DNA from: Kitasatospora sp. MAP12-44
GTDB lineage: Bacteria > Actinomycetota > Actinomycetes > Streptomycetales > Streptomycetaceae
Length of the DNA: 64,000 bases
Direction: 5' to 3'
Assembly (NCBI RefSeq): GCF_029892095.1
Contig: NZ_JARZAE010000004.1
Coordinates: forward strand, 6,386,001-6,450,000
How positions within the stretch are numbered: the stretch's first letter is position 1; each line of letters opens with the position of its first letter. A program made the position numbers and the translations under genes. The notes beneath the pieces were generated by a model that saw only the letters and a program-made list of their open reading frames with translations, had not been told where the DNA came from and made no database searches. Positions 1-8,265 of the stretch are shown here, piece after piece.

Positions 1-540
1 GGCCTCGTCAGGCTGCAAGTCCGGCGTGGCGGACGGCTCTTCGAAACCACCCTCGACACGGACCTGCCGATGCAGTACCCGTACACCGGATCGTTCATCG
101 GCAAGTACATCGTTCCGCACGGCGTGGTGACGGCACCCTCGATCAGCGCCGGTGACGCGAAAGGCATAGCGGCCCAGATCGAAGACACCGGAGCCCGCCA
201 CAGCTGGTTGGTGACGTCCTCCCTCATGCTGCCGGCCGCTCGGGCGTTCATCGAACGGTATCTGCCCGACTACGCGGACGGAATCGACTTCGTCGTGGCC
301 ACGAACGACTACCTCGGAGGGAACATCCGCGTCATGGACATGTGCACGATCGGCGATATCAACGCGGCGTTGGTCCGCCGGTACGAGCAGGTCGGACGCA
401 AACCGGACCTCATCCTGGTCCCGGCCACCGGCTTCAACGCGCACGGGCGCGACCTGGTCGGCCGGCACTGGGGAGACCTCGAACGGTTCTGGAGTGTTCC
501 CGTGCGCCTGCTGGGACACACGACCCAGTTCGTCTTCTGA
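1..540 (+). CDS. DUF512-like protein, C-terminal part (cut by window edge)
   Basis: The reading frame is open from base 1 and ends with TGA at 538-540, so only the C-terminal 179 residues are present; the true start lies outside. The pattern resembles the C-terminal DUF512 region of a family of radical-SAM-linked proteins of unknown function: a 'VTS' segment, then ATNDYLGGNIRVMD (compare the family's N-x-[FY]-x-G-x-x-[IV]-x-V), a 'T-x-x-D-[IL]' step and a late DLILVPATGF block like the family's 'D-x-[IL]-L-x-P' end. The stop overlaps the next start as ATGA, so the two are probably translated together. Because the N-terminus is missing, I cannot say whether it carries its own FeS or PDZ domain. 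The family match is from memory of the motif pattern, not a search. Confidence 0.55.
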   Translation, partial: GLVRLQVRRGGRLFETTLDTDLPMQYPYTGSFIGKYIVPHGVVTAPSISAGDAKGIAAQIEDTGARHSWLVTSSLMLPAARAFIERYLPDYADGIDFVVATNDYLGGNIRVMDMCTIGDINAALVRRYEQVGRKPDLILVPATGFNAHGRDLVGRHWGDLERFWSVPVRLLGHTTQFVF

Positions 541-2180
541 TGGGCGTCCACACCGTTCTCGTCCGCCCTCCGGTCGATGTGCTGCACAAGTTCAGCAAGC
601 CGGTGGAGTGCCTGGGTATCGCCTACTGCGCCGGCGCCCTGCGGCAGGCGGGGCTCGACGTGACGATGCTCGACGGCATGCTCCACGACTGGAGCGAGCA
701 GGAGACCGTCCAACGCATCCTGGCGCTCAATCCCGACCTGGTCGGATTCACCGTCATCCTCAACCACTTCCCGGACAGCACCGATCGCATCTGCCGGCTG
801 CTGCGCGAGAGCGGATTCCGCGGTCGCATCGTCATCGGGGGGCACGCGGTCTCCTTCATCCCGCAGCGTGTGCTGGACGGTTGCCCCGCCGTTGACGCGG
901 TCGTCTCCGGCGAGGGAGAGGGGCCCATCGTCGGCTATGCCACGGCGCTGGCCGAGGGCCGGGACCCCCGGACCGTCCCGGGCGTGTACGCACGCCACGG
1001 CGGGGAGGTCCGCTGGCGGCCGGCGCCGCGGGTGCGGGACCTCGACCGGCTGGCCCCGCCGGCTCGGGACCTGACCCAGGACCTGATCGACCTCGACGGA
1101 CTCGTCTGCGTCTCCACCAGCAGGGGCTGCTACGCGCGCTGCACCTTCTGCAGCATCCCCCGCTTCTACGGGCTGGAGCGTGACCGGCCACTGGCCAACG
1201 GCAGTTGGCTCGCCCGGTCGGTCGCGCACACGGTCGCTGAGATCGTCGATCTTCACGAGCGGTTCGGCCTCATCGAACTCCTCATCGTGGACGACGAGTT
1301 CTTCGGGGGGACAGAGGCCGGCCACGCGCGCGCCCTGATGATCGGCCAGGAGCTGGAGGCACTCGCGCTCCCTCTCCAGTTCGCCATGTCCTGCCGCGCC
1401 GAGAACGTCGACGCGCAGGTGCTCGCCGCCCTGGCGCGAGGGGGCCTCAAGCATGTCTTCGTCGGGCTGGAAACCGGCGACGACGAGACGCTGCGCTTGT
1501 ACGGAAAGGGCCACTCGGTCCAGCAGAACCTCGACGCGGTGCGGATCATCAAATCACTCGGCCTGTCGTTCCAGCCGGGCTTCATGCTGTTCAACCACCG
1601 GGCCACGATCAGCGAGATACAAGCCGGTCTCGACTTCCTCCGGGAGATCGGCGAACTCAAACCGGTCACGGTCAACAGTGCTGTCGATCCCCATTTCGGG
1701 ACACCGCTGAATCGCGTCATCGAACACGACGGAGCACTGCGGGACCTGGGCTCCTCACTGGCCTCCGACTATCTCGACCCAAGGACTGCCGTGGCCAAGC
1801 GGGTCGCGGAGGAGACCGCGGCGCGCTACGCGCCCTACCAGGAGGTCGTCGCGGGCCTCCAGTCATCGGTCACGTTCGAATGGCGGCGGACGGTCCCAGG
1901 GCGCGATCCAGCCGTCTCCCGAGCGATCGACCTGTTCGAGAAGACCTGCAACGCAGCTTTCGTCGCGGTCGTCGAGCAGGCCGTGCAGGACCTGTCGGGC
2001 CAGGACGCCCCGAGCCCGGGTGAAGTGCTGGCGCGGACCGAACAGCGACTGGCGTCGGTCGAGTCACGGATGTCGCTGGCCAAGGCCCTGCTGCTGGGCA
2101 GCGTGGCACAGGCCGAGGGCGAGGTCCGCTACTACACCCAGAACGACGTCATCGCCATGCGCCAGGGGGTCGGCAGGTGA
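540..2180 (+). CDS. B12-binding radical SAM protein
   Basis: A 546-residue protein whose ATG overlaps the upstream TGA (ATGA). Residues about 1-150 look like a cobalamin-binding Rossmann domain, beginning VLVRPPVDVLHKF and ending with the SGEGE block typical of B12-radical SAM enzymes. The radical SAM cluster motif CxxxCxxC is complete at about C197, C201 and C204 (GCYARCTFCSIP). A TIM-barrel half follows, with VGLETGDDETL near the middle. Such enzymes make a 5'-deoxyadenosyl radical and often methylate or rearrange unactivated carbons. The last 170 residues have no recognised domain. It sits in a run of overlapping genes with a cupin, a reductase and an Fe/2OG oxygenase, so it is probably the key carbon-modifying step of this locus. 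The substrate is not visible. Confidence 0.85.
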   Translation: MGVHTVLVRPPVDVLHKFSKPVECLGIAYCAGALRQAGLDVTMLDGMLHDWSEQETVQRILALNPDLVGFTVILNHFPDSTDRICRLLRESGFRGRIVIGGHAVSFIPQRVLDGCPAVDAVVSGEGEGPIVGYATALAEGRDPRTVPGVYARHGGEVRWRPAPRVRDLDRLAPPARDLTQDLIDLDGLVCVSTSRGCYARCTFCSIPRFYGLERDRPLANGSWLARSVAHTVAEIVDLHERFGLIELLIVDDEFFGGTEAGHARALMIGQELEALALPLQFAMSCRAENVDAQVLAALARGGLKHVFVGLETGDDETLRLYGKGHSVQQNLDAVRIIKSLGLSFQPGFMLFNHRATISEIQAGLDFLREIGELKPVTVNSAVDPHFGTPLNRVIEHDGALRDLGSSLASDYLDPRTAVAKRVAEETAARYAPYQEVVAGLQSSVTFEWRRTVPGRDPAVSRAIDLFEKTCNAAFVAVVEQAVQDLSGQDAPSPGEVLARTEQRLASVESRMSLAKALLLGSVAQAEGEVRYYTQNDVIAMRQGVGR

Positions 2181-2788
2181 ACGCCCAGGACCTGCTGAAC
2201 ACGGTCGACGTGAGCAAGCCACTGCTCGGCCAGGTGACCGAGCTCCTGCGAGCGGACACCGACTGGTGCCGTTCCACCGTCGACCTGCTGACATCGCTCT
2301 CGCCGGCCGAGCTGACCCGGCTGAACAGGCAGGACGGCGAGACGCCCGGGGTGGACCCGCGCATTCTCACGGTGGCCGAGCGCGAGGGTGTCGGCCTCGC
2401 CAGAGTCAACCTCTTCAGCCGGGAGCGCTTCCTGGAATTCTGGCGGGGCGGCACGCTGAGCCCGCACTACCACCGCCGTTCGTTCGCCACCCGCATCCTC
2501 AAGGGGTCCTACCACCACCTCCTCTTCGACAATGCGGGGTCGCCGGACGAGCCCGACCTGCAGCTGCGCGAACAGTGCGTGGTCCGGACCGGGTTCGGTT
2601 ATGCGCTGGACTGGCAGGACTACCACTTCGTCATGTTCCCGGCCGACGCCACCGTGACCCTGAACATCCACCTCCCGCCCTCGGCACCGACGAAGTCCGT
2701 CCTGCAGCCGGTGCCGCAGGAGCGGTTGGTGGGGCTGCGAGAAGAGATCCTCGAGTCGCTGGGCCAGGAGTCGGCGGTGGCGCCATGA
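2177..2788 (+). CDS. cupin-like protein of unknown function
   Basis: A 203-residue protein starting at GTG, overlapping the radical SAM stop as GTGA. The centre holds a histidine-rich block, LSPHYHRRSFATRILKGSYH, and later DWQDYHFVMFP, consistent with a metal-binding double-stranded beta-helix (cupin-type) fold like that of cysteine-dioxygenase-like proteins. The first 70 residues are helical with no known motif. No signal peptide is seen. The gene is locked between the radical SAM enzyme and the reductase by 4-base overlaps, so it belongs to the same pathway. It could be a non-haem iron oxygenase, an isomerase or a non-catalytic cupin. I do not recognise a named family. Confidence 0.6.
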   Translation: MNAQDLLNTVDVSKPLLGQVTELLRADTDWCRSTVDLLTSLSPAELTRLNRQDGETPGVDPRILTVAEREGVGLARVNLFSRERFLEFWRGGTLSPHYHRRSFATRILKGSYHHLLFDNAGSPDEPDLQLREQCVVRTGFGYALDWQDYHFVMFPADATVTLNIHLPPSAPTKSVLQPVPQERLVGLREEILESLGQESAVAP

Positions 2789-3783
2789 CCATCCGCTCGG
2801 TCTGCGACAGCTTCGTCCTGGGGACTTGGGGCCTGTCTGGCAGCGGCAGCCTGCCGGTCACCCAGTCCTACGGGCGTGTGAGCGAGTTGTCGGCGTCGCA
2901 AGTCCTCGACCGGGCGTGGGAGCTGGGCATGCGCACCGTCGACACCGCGCCCGGCTACGGCGGCGGCGACGGTCTGCGTCGGCTTGCGGCTTGGCAACGC
3001 TCGCGCGGCCGGACCTGGAACATCGCCGCCAAACCCGGTCGGCCCCGGATCAACGGGGTGCCGACGAACAGGATCGGGCCGACCGAGCTGCTGGCCGAAG
3101 TGGCCGTGGGTGCGCGCCTCGTAGGGGAGCCGCGCTTCGTCCTCGTCAAGGACCCGAGTCCGCAGTCCTACCAGGACGGATCGCTGGTCGAGGCGCTCGA
3201 CCTCCTGGAGGAGACCTTGCCGGGCGTGACGGTCGGGGTGGCCGGCCACCTCCACGCCTCCCTTCTGCGGCTGCCTCCACCGCCACGTCGACGCGTGGCA
3301 CAGATCGAACTCAACGGGGTGAACCGGCATGTGTCAGTGCCGGCCGGGGAGGCGCTGGCCGGGATCGGATGGGAGGTCTGGGCGATGCAGCCCCTCGCCT
3401 ACGGCTTCCTCGCCCGCCCCGACGACGACCCAGGCACCCGTTCTCAAGAGGACTGGCGCTCACTGCTCCCCTCCGCCACCCGGACGGGACTGCGGGCAGC
3501 CGCAGACGCCTTCATCAGGTCGGCGGGGGCTGGGGAGGGGCAGGCCGACCGGGCCGCCACCGCCATCGCCTTCTGCCTGAGCATCCCTGCGGTCTCCCGG
3601 GTGCTGGTGGGTCCCAAGACTCCGCAGCAGCTGGACGCCGTCATGGCGGCGCTCGACCTGCTGTCCGACCGGCAGAGGGCGCACGAGCTGCACGCGCTGG
3701 CACCGCATGCCTCGCCGTCCGATGACTGCCCGCGCTGCGCGGAACACACCGGCCCGAACCCCGACGACCCGAAGAGCCCCTGA
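2785..3783 (+). CDS. aldo/keto reductase family protein, catalytic His apparently replaced
   Basis: A 332-residue protein, ATGA overlap with the cupin gene. It shows the aldo/keto reductase layout: VDTAPGYGGG near residue 50-60 (Asp and Tyr of the tetrad), IAAKPGRP (Lys) and FVLVKDPSP where the family normally has a His-x-Pro/Asp. Here the His position appears to be Lys, so hydride transfer may be altered or the protein may act on something unusual. C-terminal ILVG-type sequence (RVLVGPKTPQQLD) fits the NADPH-binding end. The family uses NADPH to reduce carbonyls. An 'SDDCPRCAEH' tail with two Cys is unusual. A 10-bp gap with a clear GAGGAG site separates it from the next gene. Confidence 0.75.
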   Translation: MTIRSVCDSFVLGTWGLSGSGSLPVTQSYGRVSELSASQVLDRAWELGMRTVDTAPGYGGGDGLRRLAAWQRSRGRTWNIAAKPGRPRINGVPTNRIGPTELLAEVAVGARLVGEPRFVLVKDPSPQSYQDGSLVEALDLLEETLPGVTVGVAGHLHASLLRLPPPPRRRVAQIELNGVNRHVSVPAGEALAGIGWEVWAMQPLAYGFLARPDDDPGTRSQEDWRSLLPSATRTGLRAAADAFIRSAGAGEGQADRAATAIAFCLSIPAVSRVLVGPKTPQQLDAVMAALDLLSDRQRAHELHALAPHASPSDDCPRCAEHTGPNPDDPKSP

Positions 3784-3793
3784 GGAGCTGACG

Positions 3794-4774
3794 ATGGCAG
3801 ACGTGGAACTCCGGGACGAGGCCCTGCTGGAGTCCTGGCATTCGGACGGGTTCTTCCTGGTCCCGCGACTGATCGGGCCCGCAGAACTCGATGCCGTCGC
3901 GGAGGAGTTAGCGAATCTCTACCCTACGGGCGCCGACTTCGCGGCGGACGTCGACCCGGAGCGGAACGCCCGCTACCGGGACCCGGCCGACGCTCCGGGC
4001 GGAGCCGTAGGCCGGGGCGCGGGATTCCTCGCCCCCAACCCCGTGCAGTTCGCCGGCCAGCTCGACTTCCCCTGGGCCGGCCGGGCCCTCAACCGGCTCG
4101 CGGTCCACCCGCAGATCGTCGCCCTCGCCGTCACTCTGCTGGGCACCGCCGATCTGCGCATCTACCAGGCGCAGTTGTGGGCGAAGTACGCAGGCGCCAC
4201 CAACTACGCCCAGCCGCTGCACCTGGACTACTCGTCGCACACCCTCCTGGTGCCGAAGCGGGACAGCAGGCCCCGGCAGGTCGAGATGTTCCTCTACCTG
4301 AGCGACATCACCGACGGCCGCGGTCCGACCCGCCTGGTGCCGCGACGGCTCACGAGGGACTTACCGCCGGTCCCGTACCGCGTGTGGCCCGGCACGCACC
4401 CGCACCTCTACCGGGCCGAGGTCTCCTGCCCCGGGCCGGCCGGCAGTCTGCTGGTCTATGCCCCGGACATCTGGCACCGGGCCGTCGACCTCACCGAGCC
4501 CGGCGGATCGCGGCTGTGGATGAACCTGAGCTACAAGCCGGCCGGTGCCGACTGGCTCGGTCTCCAGAGCTTCCTGCGCACCGCGATGTCACCGCACTGG
4601 CAGGAGTTCGTCGCGGGCTCCACCCCCGAGGAGCTCCAACTCTTCGGATTTCCCCCACCGGGACACGATGCCTACGACCGTCACGTTCTGGACGGCATGT
4701 CCGCCCGCTACCCGGGCCTGGACGTGAGCGCCTGGCAGGAGCGGCTGCCCGAGATCCGACGTCCCCGACCATAG
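3794..4774 (+). CDS. PhyH-like Fe(II)/2-oxoglutarate dioxygenase (two TTA codons)
   Basis: A 326-residue protein; the ATG follows GAGGAGCTG at proper spacing. The facial triad is visible: HLD at about H143/D145 (CAC at 4220) and a distal His at about 228 in DIWHRAVDL, followed by an Arg-containing strand (GSRLWMNLSY) that would bind 2-oxoglutarate. This is the phytanoyl-CoA dioxygenase family, which hydroxylates, desaturates, epoxidises or halogenates small molecules. Two in-frame TTA codons (3908-3910 and 4361-4363) make translation dependent on the bldA leucyl-tRNA, usual for late, specialised-metabolism genes. It follows the reductase and precedes an MFS exporter by 26 bp. Confidence 0.85.
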   Translation: MADVELRDEALLESWHSDGFFLVPRLIGPAELDAVAEELANLYPTGADFAADVDPERNARYRDPADAPGGAVGRGAGFLAPNPVQFAGQLDFPWAGRALNRLAVHPQIVALAVTLLGTADLRIYQAQLWAKYAGATNYAQPLHLDYSSHTLLVPKRDSRPRQVEMFLYLSDITDGRGPTRLVPRRLTRDLPPVPYRVWPGTHPHLYRAEVSCPGPAGSLLVYAPDIWHRAVDLTEPGGSRLWMNLSYKPAGADWLGLQSFLRTAMSPHWQEFVAGSTPEELQLFGFPPPGHDAYDRHVLDGMSARYPGLDVSAWQERLPEIRRPRP

Positions 4775-4800
4775 TCGCGACACTGTTCCGAGAGCAGGCG

Positions 4801-6132
4801 ATGACCAGTAGCAAGCACGACCACCATGCCGCCGCGCACCGCCGCAGCGGGCCCTTTGCCAGCCGCTTCGGGAACCTCCCGCGCACCTTCGCGCTCCTCT
4901 GGGCGGGCACCCTGATCAATCGGGCCGGGACGTTCGTCGCGCCCTTTCTCACCATCTTCCTGACGCAGTACCACCACCTCGGCCACGCCGCAGTGACTCC
5001 CGTGCTGATGGGCTACGGCGTCGGCGTCCTCCTGAGCAGCCCGCTGGGCGGCCAGTTGGCAGACCGCATCGGCAGAGGGCACGCCATGGTGCTCGGCCTG
5101 AGCTGCGCGGCGGCCTGCCAACTCCTGCTCGCCCTCGCGCGGGGGCCGGTCGCGGTCGGGGCCTCGGTCTTCCTCCTGGGCCTGTCGAGCGATCTGTTCC
5201 GTCCCGCGGCCAACGCCCTCGTCGTCGACATCGTGCCGGCGCAGGACCGCCCGCGGGCGTTCGGACTGCTGCACTGGGCCCTGAACCTCGCCATACCGAT
5301 CGCCGCGCTCGGTGCCGGATGGTTCGCCACCCGCAGCTGGACCCCGCTCTTCGTGCTGGACGCACTGACCTCGCTCAGCTTCGCGGCACTGATCGGCTGG
5401 AAGCTGCTGGGCACCGCGCCACGCCTGGGGCCGGCGCCCGCGGAGGCCGGCGAGGCTCCCCGGACCCGTTCCTGGAACCACTGGAGGGACGGCGCGCTGG
5501 CCGCGGCGTGCCTGGCGAGCCTCATGACCTTCGCCGTCTACTTCCAGACCTCCTACACCGTGCCCCTGCGGACCATCGACACCGGCCTCCACGCGGGCGG
5601 CTACGGCGTGATGATGGCGCTGAACGGTGTCCTCATCGCCGTCGTGCAACCTCTGATCGGGCCCACCCTGAGCCGGATTCCCCGGCTGTACGGGCTGGGT
5701 GGCGGGGTGCTGCTCGTGGGGATCGGGGTGGCGCTCACCGGAGCGGCCCGGACCCTGCCCCTCCTGCTGCTCACCGTGGTGGTGTGGAGCCTGGGAGAGA
5801 TCGGGGTCGCAGCCCTGCTGCCGGCCCTGGTCGCGGATCTCGCGCCCGAGGACGCCAGAGGACGCTATATGGGCGCTTTCGGTGTCGGCCTGGGCGCCGC
5901 CGGTGTGCTCTCCCCGCTGGGAGTCACGGTCTACCGGGCGAACGCCGCGCTGCTCTGGTGGGCGTGCGCTGCTCTGGGCGCGCTCGCCTTTGCCGTGCTG
6001 GGACGCCTGGACCGCATCGCCGTTCACCGACGATCAGTCAGGGGACCTGAGACGTCAAGTGGTTCACCTGTTGGCGTCGAGTCCCCCACTCCTCCTCCAG
6101 CCGCAGGAACAACGAGCGATTCAGGTGGCTGA
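4801..6132 (+). CDS. MFS transporter (probable exporter of the left-edge locus)
   Basis: A 443-residue integral membrane protein with about 12 hydrophobic segments. The start region ('MTSSKHDHH...') is followed by FALLWAGTLINRAGTFVAPF as TM1; LADRIGRGHAMVLG is the cytoplasmic loop 2-3 signature of the major facilitator superfamily. It is placed 26 bp after the oxygenase gene and probably co-transcribed, so export of the product is the simplest role. The last 32 codons overlap, tail to tail, the end of the minus-strand gene ending at 6038, so the two convergent transcripts share 95 bp. The tail after TM12 is Pro/Ser-rich, which may reflect that shared sequence. Confidence 0.85.
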   Translation: MTSSKHDHHAAAHRRSGPFASRFGNLPRTFALLWAGTLINRAGTFVAPFLTIFLTQYHHLGHAAVTPVLMGYGVGVLLSSPLGGQLADRIGRGHAMVLGLSCAAACQLLLALARGPVAVGASVFLLGLSSDLFRPAANALVVDIVPAQDRPRAFGLLHWALNLAIPIAALGAGWFATRSWTPLFVLDALTSLSFAALIGWKLLGTAPRLGPAPAEAGEAPRTRSWNHWRDGALAAACLASLMTFAVYFQTSYTVPLRTIDTGLHAGGYGVMMALNGVLIAVVQPLIGPTLSRIPRLYGLGGGVLLVGIGVALTGAARTLPLLLLTVVVWSLGEIGVAALLPALVADLAPEDARGRYMGAFGVGLGAAGVLSPLGVTVYRANAALLWWACAALGALAFAVLGRLDRIAVHRRSVRGPETSSGSPVGVESPTPPPAAGTTSDSGG

Positions 6133-7237
6133 CGATCCGTGCCAGCTCCGCGAGATCGGACCGGTACGCCGGGGGCACCCGGAGATAGCTGGTGCGGGGG
6201 TGGAGTGCACAGCCGCGTCCGACCTTCGCCTCGTAGCTGAGCGGGCCGTAGACCAGCTGCCCCACCTGCCGGCTCAGCGCCTGTTCCACCAGCTCGTAGT
6301 AGGCCAGGTTGAAATACCCGAAGTTCTGTTCGGCGTATTCCGAGAAGCCGGACATCTTGAAGTGCAGTTCCCCGTTGTACTCGTAGCAGAGGGTAAATGC
6401 CTCCAGTGAGCCATCCCGCTCCGCCACCAGCAGGTGCGCCCACCGGCCGAGATAGTGGGCGCTGCGCCTGATCAGCTCGACCAGCCATTCGTCAGACACG
6501 TCATGGCCGTATTTTCGGAGCTGGCGCGAATGCAGCGCGGCGTGCCCGGCGCCGAACTCGCCCAGCTCGGCCACTCGCAGGGTCAGCCCGCTTGCGGCGA
6601 AGGCCCGACGCTCCTGGAGAACTCTGGCCTGCCGCACCCGCCGCCGGTTGTCGAACGTGTCCAGGTAATCGCTGAAATCATTTCCGTGAAGCCTCAGGAC
6701 AGCTTGCGCCACGCCGACGACGCCGATGTAGCCACGCTCCTCCAGGGCCGCCGGAAGTGAATTGCCGTCCGGGACGTGAAGCATCACCGTGGACGGGCAC
6801 TCCCATTCCTTGGCGGTCGCCTCCAGGCTATCCAGAAAAACAGCGGTACCGGCGTCCCCGATGGCGCCGGTCAATCCCGGAAGATATCCTCCGGGCAGCG
6901 CGGAGACCGCCATCGGATAGCCGCCGTCCAGGATTCTCGGGCCGAGCCTTTCGCGGAGATCGGTGGCCTGTCCGAGGAGCGCGGCGTCAGGATGGTGACC
7001 CAGTTCCTGCCTCAGCAGGAAATACAGCGGATCGCCTCCCGGAAAGCCGCCGGCGACCGTCCGGTGCACCACCATTCCGCCCGGCTCCGTCAGGGCGACG
7101 GTGTACCGGATATCGTTTGGCCGGCCGCTCTCGTTGCATTCCAGCCATTCGGGAGTGGAGTAGAGCGAATCCGGCCGCACCGACTCCCGCCACTCCTGGG
7201 CGATCTCTGTGATCAGGCCGGCTGACCTTAGCCTCAT
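6038..7237 (-). CDS. GNAT/FemAB-like transferase ('peptidogalycan recognition' type)
   Basis: About 399 residues from the ATG at 7237, chosen because GAGGGGC lies about 10 bases upstream and because a longer frame would run into the previous gene. The C-terminal half has the acetyltransferase-like fold of FemAB/FEMABX proteins: WAHLLVAERDGSLEAFTLCY, LHFKMSGFSEYAEQNFGYFN and YGPLSYEAKVGRGC. Members of this group move acyl or aminoacyl groups (some from aminoacyl-tRNA) onto amines; others are uncharacterised genes in natural-product clusters. It lies 22 bp downstream of a second Fe/2OG oxygenase on the same strand and is probably co-transcribed with it. The C-terminus overlaps the MFS gene by 95 bp. 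Substrate unknown. Confidence 0.65.
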   Translation of the reverse strand: MRLRSAGLITEIAQEWRESVRPDSLYSTPEWLECNESGRPNDIRYTVALTEPGGMVVHRTVAGGFPGGDPLYFLLRQELGHHPDAALLGQATDLRERLGPRILDGGYPMAVSALPGGYLPGLTGAIGDAGTAVFLDSLEATAKEWECPSTVMLHVPDGNSLPAALEERGYIGVVGVAQAVLRLHGNDFSDYLDTFDNRRRVRQARVLQERRAFAASGLTLRVAELGEFGAGHAALHSRQLRKYGHDVSDEWLVELIRRSAHYLGRWAHLLVAERDGSLEAFTLCYEYNGELHFKMSGFSEYAEQNFGYFNLAYYELVEQALSRQVGQLVYGPLSYEAKVGRGCALHPRTSYLRVPPAYRSDLAELARIVSHLNRSLFLRLEEEWGTRRQQVNHLTSQVP

Positions 7238-7259
7238 GTGTGTCCTGCCCCTCGGTGTG

Positions 7260-8141
7260 TTACGGCCAGAGCCCACGGTAGGAGCTTCCCCTGACCACCC
7301 TTCGGCGGCGGCCGGGGCTCAACAGGCCCGCCCGGTGGATGGTGTCCGTGTCGAAGACCAGGAGCGAGCCGGCCGGAGCCTGGAAGGTGATCGACCGGGA
7401 CTGCAGGGCCAGCTTGAACTGGCCGTACAGGGCGTAGAAGACGTCCTCGGAGAAGGATTCGAACACCTTGATGCGGACCTTCTCGATGTCGTCGTGCTTC
7501 AGCCACTCGCTGATCCGCAGCTGACGGGTCGCGTCCCGGGTTTCAGGAATAGCCTGGAAGGGCCCGTTCTCCTTGTCTATCGGATCGAGATAGATGAAGA
7601 ACTTGAGTGCGCCCATCTCGTCGTAGTGATAGGGGATGATCTCGTCGCCTGGTATGTGGTCGTCAGTCAGGATGACATGGCGGTTGAGCGTGCAGGGAAG
7701 CCCGAGGTAATCACTGGCCAGCTCGCCCATCCATGCCTGGTTGAAGACCTCGTGCACCACCGGGAGAGAATCCGTCAGTTCATCCCCGTTGCTGTACTTG
7801 AGATGCCTGCCGGTACGTGTTCTCCCATACGATCGGGAGAGGTCCTTGCCGGCCGCTGTGAGTTCCTCCAGCGGCTTTCCCTCACTGTCGGCGAATGCGC
7901 CTTCGAACTCATTCTGCAGGTCAGCGAGTTTTACGGCGTCCAGCCATCCGGGCGAGAACGTGACACCGAAGTTCCGCAGCCTCTCAAGCATCTTCCCGGC
8001 GAAGTCGTCGTCCGCCGGATCGACGGAGACCTGGGAAAGGCTGACCCTACCTGACAGGAAGTCACCTATGAGCATGCTGAAACTGTATCTGACGCCCAGA
8101 TGCTCTGCAAGAGGTACAATTGTACGGTCGGGTTGGGACAT
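7260..8141 (-). CDS. second PhyH-like Fe(II)/2-oxoglutarate dioxygenase
   Basis: A 293-residue protein. The iron triad is complete: HYD at about H172/D174 (YHYDEMGALKF), distal His at about 269 in DTDTIHRAG and a following Arg-rich strand for 2-oxoglutarate. It is only distantly similar to the oxygenase at 3794, so a recent duplication is unlikely. No strong Shine-Dalgarno precedes the ATG at 8141; a later start at residue 23 (MLIGDFLSG) would also keep the fold, so the first 22 residues are uncertain. It is transcribed away from metG and shares the short intergenic region 8142-8265 with it. It probably belongs to the left-edge biosynthetic locus. Confidence 0.8.
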   Translation of the reverse strand: MSQPDRTIVPLAEHLGVRYSFSMLIGDFLSGRVSLSQVSVDPADDDFAGKMLERLRNFGVTFSPGWLDAVKLADLQNEFEGAFADSEGKPLEELTAAGKDLSRSYGRTRTGRHLKYSNGDELTDSLPVVHEVFNQAWMGELASDYLGLPCTLNRHVILTDDHIPGDEIIPYHYDEMGALKFFIYLDPIDKENGPFQAIPETRDATRQLRISEWLKHDDIEKVRIKVFESFSEDVFYALYGQFKLALQSRSITFQAPAGSLLVFDTDTIHRAGLLSPGRRRRVVRGSSYRGLWP

Positions 8142-8227
8142 GTCGGACCGTCAGGAGTGCTGATGCCGCAGCTGCGATCGGGACAGCGACGAACCATCTT
8201 GGAGACGGTGCCGCCGGGCTTCCGGAG

Positions 8228-8258
8228 TTGGCCCGGGCAGCTGCCGCAGGTCTAGAAT
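8228..8258 (+). promoter_or_regulatory. candidate leaderless promoter of metG
   Basis: TTGGCC (8228-8233) and TAGAAT (8253-8258), 19 bp apart, resemble a vegetative actinomycete promoter. The -10 lies only 7 bases before the metG ATG at 8266, so transcription would begin at or next to the start codon, and no Shine-Dalgarno is present. Spacing is slightly longer than ideal. Confidence 0.5.
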
Positions 8259-8265
8259 TTTCGGC

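Noticed and set aside
309..1514. A 400-codon minus-strand frame opposite the radical SAM gene
   Set aside because: Opposite strand of a gene with clear CxxxCxxC and B12 motifs; the frame shows no recognisable protein pattern.
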